Assembly (NCBI GenBank): GCA_946411985.1
Contig: CAMKFY010000031.1
Span: 1-9,944 of the forward strand
Length of the DNA stretch: 9,944 bases
Direction: 5' to 3'
From: an uncultured Clostridiaceae bacterium
GTDB taxonomy: Bacteria; Bacillota; Clostridia; Oscillospirales; Ruminococcaceae
This document shows, one piece after another, positions 7,021-9,944 of the stretch. The notes under the pieces were generated by a model. It was not told the DNA's origin, searched no databases, and saw nothing but the letters and a program-made list of their open reading frames with translations. The translations under genes and the position numbers were made by a program. Within the stretch, counting starts at the first letter, position 1, and every line of letters starts with the position of its first letter.

Positions 7021-7072
7021 AAAGTATTGCGGCTCCTTATTTAGTGAACAAGAACTATATATCGTTTATTAG
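6763..7072 (+). pseudogene. Truncated, frameshifted second copy of queH
   Basis: The fragment encodes QueH from about Ile75 onward and lacks the N-terminal CCxPC cluster, so it cannot make an active enzyme. After the perfectly repeated 258 bases it gains one A in a run (gcaaaaagtatt versus gcaaaagtatt), which shifts the frame and stops at 7044. If that base is removed, the frame reads on as KYCGSLFSEQELYIVY to a TAG at 7070-7072, aligning with KYCGCIFSEQERYIKK of the intact gene but with the last catalytic-site Cys replaced by Ser. A cluster of six changed bases (7033-7038, ctcctt for gtgtat) accounts for that. The open frame overlapping the queH end from GTG 6730 has no ribosome site, and I do not treat it as a gene. 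Confidence 0.85.
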
Positions 7073-7111
7073 GAAGTGGTTGTGCAATATAAAAATATAT
7101 AGTATACAAAG

Positions 7112-7139
7112 TTTGCAAAAAAGTAGAAAATGATATAAT
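7112..7139 (+). promoter_or_regulatory. Extended -10 promoter for guaA
   Basis: TGATATAAT (7131-7139) is an extended -10 box. TTTGCA (7112-7117) is a weak -35 at 16 bases. A start near 7146 gives a leader of about 90 bases containing an AT hairpin (7174-7192, 8-bp stem, three-base loop). I see no purine-riboswitch core in this leader. Confidence 0.55.
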
Positions 7140-7237
7140 ATAATTAAAAATTGTTATGCATAATTCTTTAGAAGTTATATTTTAAATATAACGTTAAGTT
7201 ATTATTTTAGGTTTAGTGTAAAATTAAGGAGAACAAT

Positions 7238-8767
7238 ATGAAACAGATAGTTTTAGTGGTAGATTTTAAGGGGCAATATAGCAGGGTTATAGCAAGAAGA
7301 ATAAGAGAGTTAAATGTATATTGTGAAGTTGTAAACGCTAATGAAGCGTATAAAATAGCAAGCAATATAAAACCTTACGGTATAATTTTGTCTGGTGGGC
7401 CAGATAGCGTGTTTGAGGATGGCGCTTTAAGTTTAGATGAAAAAATTTTCAAACTTAAAATACCAATTTTAGGTATTTGTTACGGTGCGCAGGTTATAGC
7501 GCAAAAACTTGGTGGCAATGTGTTGCACGCAGATAATGGGGAATATGGCAAAACAAAAACTGAATTTAATTTATCTAGTTTGCTTTTTAAAGGCACCAAA
7601 AAAACTAGTATAACTCTTATGAGTCATTCAGATAAAATAGTAAATTTACCACAAGGTTTTAAGGTGGTGGCTAGCAGCGCGCTTACGAAAATAGCAGCTT
7701 TTGAGAATGCTGATGAGAATATATATGCCACTCAGTTTCACCCTGAAGTGCTTGATACAGAATGCGGTGAAAAAATTTTTGAAAATTTTTTGTTTAATAT
7801 ATGTGGTTGCAAAAAAAATTGGGAATTGGGAGATTTTATTAGTAACACTATTAGTAGCATAAAAGAAAAGGTTAAAGATAAAAGAGTTTTATTGGCGCTA
7901 TCTGGTGGGGTAGATTCTTGTGTTTTAGCTGCTATTTTAAATAGGGCTATAGGCAGGCAGCTTGTTTGTGTTTTTGTAGATCATGGGTTTTTAAGAAAGG
8001 GAGAAAGCCACGAAATAAAGGAATATTTTAAAAATTGGGATATGAATTTCGTGCCTGTAGATGCGTCTTCTACTTTTTTGAATAATATTAAAGGCATTAC
8101 AGACCCTGAAGAAAAGAGAAAGGTGGTTGGCAGAACGTTTATAGAAGTATTTGAAAAAGAGGCTAAAAATATGGGAGAGTTTTATTTTTTAGCTCAAGGC
8201 ACAATATACCCCGATATTATAGAGTCTGGCATAAATTGCGGCAAAAACGGTGTAATTAAAAGTCACCATAATGTTGGCGGGTTGCCTGAAAAAATTAATT
8301 TTAAAGAGATATTGGAGCCTTTTAAATATCTGTTTAAGGATGAGGTGCGAAAGGTTGGAAAGCTTTTAAATCTTCCAGATTTTATAGTTTATAGGCAGCC
8401 GTTTCCTGGCCCTGGGCTTTGTATAAGAATAGTAGGCGAGGTTACTGCTAAAAAGCTAGATATTTTGCGAGATGCAGATTATATATTCAGGCAAGAGGTG
8501 GGAAAGTTATCTAAAAAGCCTAGTCAATATTTTGCTGTGTTATTAGGCGTTAAATCTGTGGGCGTTATGGGAGATGTGCGGTCTTATTGCTATAGTTTGG
8601 CTTTGCGCGCTGTAGAAACTATAGACTTTATGACCGCTGATGTTTTTTATATTCCAAAATCTGTTCTTGATATTGTGTGCAAACGCATTATTAACGAGGT
8701 AAGTGGAATAAATAGGGTGTTATATGATATTACATCAAAACCGCCAGCAACAATAGAATATGAGTAA
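7238..8767 (+). CDS. guaA: GMP synthase (glutamine-hydrolysing)
   Basis: A 509-residue cytosolic enzyme that converts XMP, ATP and glutamine to GMP, the last step of guanine nucleotide synthesis. The N-terminal class I glutamine amidotransferase domain (about 1-190) has SGGPDSV (52-58), the nucleophile Cys81 in GICYGAQ and the partner His168 and Glu170 in FHPE. The ATP-pyrophosphatase domain carries the PP-loop SGGVDS (222-227) and VDHGFLRKGE (247-256). The C-terminal dimerisation/XMP domain has QPFPGPGLCIRIVGEVT and ends KPPATIEYE, as expected. Length is normal (about 510-525). Small departures are DFKGQY near residue 9 (commonly DFGGQY or DFGSQY) and SGGVDSC (commonly SGGVDSS); neither touches the catalytic triad. 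ATG at 7238 follows AAGGAGA closely. Its last nine codons are copied again at 9034. Assignment is firm. Confidence 0.97.
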   Translation: MKQIVLVVDFKGQYSRVIARRIRELNVYCEVVNANEAYKIASNIKPYGIILSGGPDSVFEDGALSLDEKIFKLKIPILGICYGAQVIAQKLGGNVLHADNGEYGKTKTEFNLSSLLFKGTKKTSITLMSHSDKIVNLPQGFKVVASSALTKIAAFENADENIYATQFHPEVLDTECGEKIFENFLFNICGCKKNWELGDFISNTISSIKEKVKDKRVLLALSGGVDSCVLAAILNRAIGRQLVCVFVDHGFLRKGESHEIKEYFKNWDMNFVPVDASSTFLNNIKGITDPEEKRKVVGRTFIEVFEKEAKNMGEFYFLAQGTIYPDIIESGINCGKNGVIKSHHNVGGLPEKINFKEILEPFKYLFKDEVRKVGKLLNLPDFIVYRQPFPGPGLCIRIVGEVTAKKLDILRDADYIFRQEVGKLSKKPSQYFAVLLGVKSVGVMGDVRSYCYSLALRAVETIDFMTADVFYIPKSVLDIVCKRIINEVSGINRVLYDITSKPPATIEYE

Positions 8768-9026
8768 ATTTATTTAAGAATTTTATATTATTAAGTAAAT
8801 TTGCTATATTAAAATAGTGTAATAGGTTTAATTTAAGTTTTGTATAAATTTTAGTATATAAAAACAATATATATTAAGTATTTATTTTTTGAGTTTTATA
8901 ACTTCAAAATAATATATAAATTTACTACGTATAAAAAAAGGTGGTATAATTGTTAAGTTTAAGGAAAATTTTAATATCAGATTCAGATAATGATGTTTGT
9001 GAAAGTTTAAAAAATTTTTTATTAAG
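8739..9026 (+). repeat. 288-bp direct repeat, copy 1 (guaA tail to response-regulator start)
   Basis: This unit contains the last codons of guaA, the whole 182-base intergenic region and the first 26 codons (the last incomplete) of a response regulator. It recurs at 9034-9321 (offset 295). The only three mismatches (8982 G/A, 8992 T/C and 9001-proximal T/C in the Asp/Asn codons) lie in the coding part and are all silent. Seven unmatched bases, ttatgag (9027-9033), join the copies. An AT stem of 12 bp (8766-8777 with 8791-8802) after guaA is repeated with it. Confidence 0.93.
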
Positions 9027-9051
9027 TTATGAGAACCGCCAGCAACAATAG
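8950..9051 (+). pseudogene. Truncated response-regulator start (33 codons)
   Basis: A TTG start with the same AAGGTGG ribosome site as the intact gene opens a frame that matches the first 25 residues of the downstream regulator exactly (MLSLRKILISDSDNDVCESL and five more). After the duplication junction it runs into SYENRQQQ and stops at TAG 9049-9051. It holds only the first strand and helix of a receiver domain, with the acidic pair but no phosphoacceptor Asp, so it cannot function as a regulator. It may still be translated. All three base differences from the intact copy are silent. Confidence 0.8.
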
Positions 9052-9321
9052 AATATGAGTAAATTTATTTAAGAATTTTATATTATTAAGTAAATTTGCT
9101 ATATTAAAATAGTGTAATAGGTTTAATTTAAGTTTTGTATAAATTTTAGTATATAAAAACAATATATATTAAGTATTTATTTTTTGAGTTTTATAACTTC
9201 AAAATAATATATAAATTTACTACGTATAAAAAAAGGTGGTATAATTGTTAAGTTTAAGAAAAATTTTAATATCAGACTCAGATAACGATGTTTGTGAAAG
9301 TTTAAAAAATTTTTTATTAAG
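9034..9321 (+). repeat. 288-bp direct repeat, copy 2
   Basis: Second copy of 8739-9026. It starts with the end of guaA (aaccgccagcaacaatag, out of context here) and runs into the nearly full-length response regulator. The 211-212 bases up to the regulator start are identical in both copies, including the putative promoter and ribosome site. Confidence 0.93.
9184..9213 (+). promoter_or_regulatory. Possible promoter for the response regulator
   Basis: TTGAGT (9184-9189), an 18-base spacer and TATATA (9208-9213) would start transcription near 9220, just before the ribosome site. The same sequence is present at 8889-8918 in the first repeat copy, so the truncated start has an equivalent promoter. 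AT-richness makes chance matches easy. Confidence 0.4.
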
Positions 9322-9922
9322 GCAGGGTTATAAGCCAATAACCGCAACAACAACAAAACAAACATTAGTTAAGTTTAGTTCACTATCTGTAGACCTTGTT
9401 TTAATAGATTTAAAGATGCTAGTGGCAGAGAACTGGGAAATATTTTTAAATATAAAAAGTAAATTTAATATGCCTATTATAATTTTTGTGGAGAAAGGCA
9501 CATTATTAAACAGTGAAGTGGTGCTGAATTTTTGCACATTTAATAATTTTATATTAAAACCTATAAATATGGATGAGCTGTTAATTAAAATAAAGATGTT
9601 ATATAAGCAAAGCTTAAATGTTAGCAAAAATGCGCATAAAAAGGTAATAAAAAAGAAAGATTTATTAGTAGATTTGAGTAATTATGAAGTTTACATTAAC
9701 AATAAAAAAATTAAAGCAGCTCCAAAAGAAATAGAGCTACTTTATAAGTTATTATCTAAAGAAAACACTCTCTTTACAAGAGAACAGCTTTTAGACGAGG
9801 TATGGGGCTATGACTATATAGGTTCATCACGCACAGTAGATATGCATGTTAAAAGAATACGTGAGAAGCTGAGAAAAAACTCTTCAAAATATTTTATAGA
9901 AACTGTTTGGTTCGATGATTGA
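9245..9922 (+). CDS. OmpR/PhoB-type response regulator, C-terminus shortened
   Basis: A 225-residue transcription factor of two-component signalling. The receiver domain (about 5-120) has the acidic pocket SDSDND (10-15), the phosphoacceptor Asp55 in LVLIDLKM and Lys105 in LKPI. The usual Thr/Ser switch residue falls on Val82 (IIIFVEKG), which would be expected to affect signalling. The winged-helix DNA-binding domain (about 135-222) has TREQLLDEVWGYDY and the recognition helix SSRTVDMHVKRIREKL. Family members normally continue TVWGVGYKF; this one ends TVWFDD, losing the last wing strand. TTG at 9245 follows AAGGTGG (9233-9239) by five bases. A frame starting ATG 9915 overlaps the stop by eight bases and could begin a partner kinase, but it has no ribosome site and the window ends 30 bases later. 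Its target genes are unknown. Confidence 0.87.
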   Translation: MLSLRKILISDSDNDVCESLKNFLLRQGYKPITATTTKQTLVKFSSLSVDLVLIDLKMLVAENWEIFLNIKSKFNMPIIIFVEKGTLLNSEVVLNFCTFNNFILKPINMDELLIKIKMLYKQSLNVSKNAHKKVIKKKDLLVDLSNYEVYINNKKIKAAPKEIELLYKLLSKENTLFTREQLLDEVWGYDYIGSSRTVDMHVKRIREKLRKNSSKYFIETVWFDD

Positions 9923-9944
9923 ACATATATTTCTTGAAAATATG

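Noticed and set aside
6730..7044. 104-codon open frame as a second QueH protein
   Set aside because: It starts inside the end of queH without a ribosome site, lacks the CCxPC cluster and ends in a frameshift, so it is treated as a pseudogene fragment.
7140..7237. Purine riboswitch ahead of guaA
   Set aside because: The leader is short and shows only one AT hairpin (7174-7192). No three-way junction core or conserved loop sequences were recognisable.
8739..9321. Insertion sequence or integron explanation for the duplication
   Set aside because: The unit holds only a gene end, an intergenic region and a gene start. It has no transposase, terminal inverted repeats or target duplication.
9915..9944. 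Start of a histidine kinase overlapping the regulator stop
   Set aside because: ATG 9915 opens a frame to the window end, but with ten codons and no ribosome site it cannot be supported.

Overview
The window is strongly AT-rich and bacterial. Shine-Dalgarno sequences are clear, TTG start codons are common (four of the ten intact genes called here), and promoters resemble sigma-A sites. Several genes belong to families I know mainly from anaerobic Clostridia (Oscillospiraceae/Lachnospiraceae-type Firmicutes): a DUF5685 protein beginning MFGYV, a J-domain/TPR protein with a cysteine-rich tail, and its small membrane-protein partner. The likely source is an AT-rich, probably gut-associated Clostridia member. 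This is inference; no rRNA or tRNA is present to confirm it.

Layout. 1-480 is non-coding and holds two copies of a 116-bp direct repeat. 481-1400 carries a good promoter and a CorC-type CBS-pair protein (+). 1422-1544 (-) is a 40-residue single-pass membrane protein, missed by ordinary length cut-offs. 1710-2174 (+) is a bacterioferritin-like four-helix protein that has lost nearly all its iron ligands; it ends in an 18-bp perfect hairpin. 2442-3431 (-) is UDP-glucose 4-epimerase (galE). 3446-3842 is a gene-free AT-rich gap. 3843-6059 (-) holds three same-strand genes: DUF5685 protein, then J-domain/TPR/Cys-rich protein, then multi-pass membrane protein. From 6130 onward everything is on +: queH (epoxyqueuosine reductase), a broken second copy of its 3' part, guaA (GMP synthase), a truncated response-regulator start, and a nearly full-length OmpR-type response regulator at the right edge.

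The genes are mostly housekeeping: purine synthesis (guaA), tRNA queuosine modification (queH) and sugar-nucleotide metabolism (galE). I see no phage, IS, CRISPR, toxin-antitoxin or defence module. The unusual part is structural. Three independent local direct duplications (offsets 202, 340 and 295 bp) lie in one 10-kb window, and at least two of them leave a truncated gene copy next to an intact one. In both genic cases a long stretch of perfect identity gives way abruptly to a diverged tail. That fits real tandem duplication with gene conversion, and it also fits a strain-variant assembly artefact; the sequence alone cannot separate the two. Secondary oddities are a J-domain whose HPD motif reads DPQ, the ligand-less ferritin-like protein, and a response regulator lacking its last wing residues.
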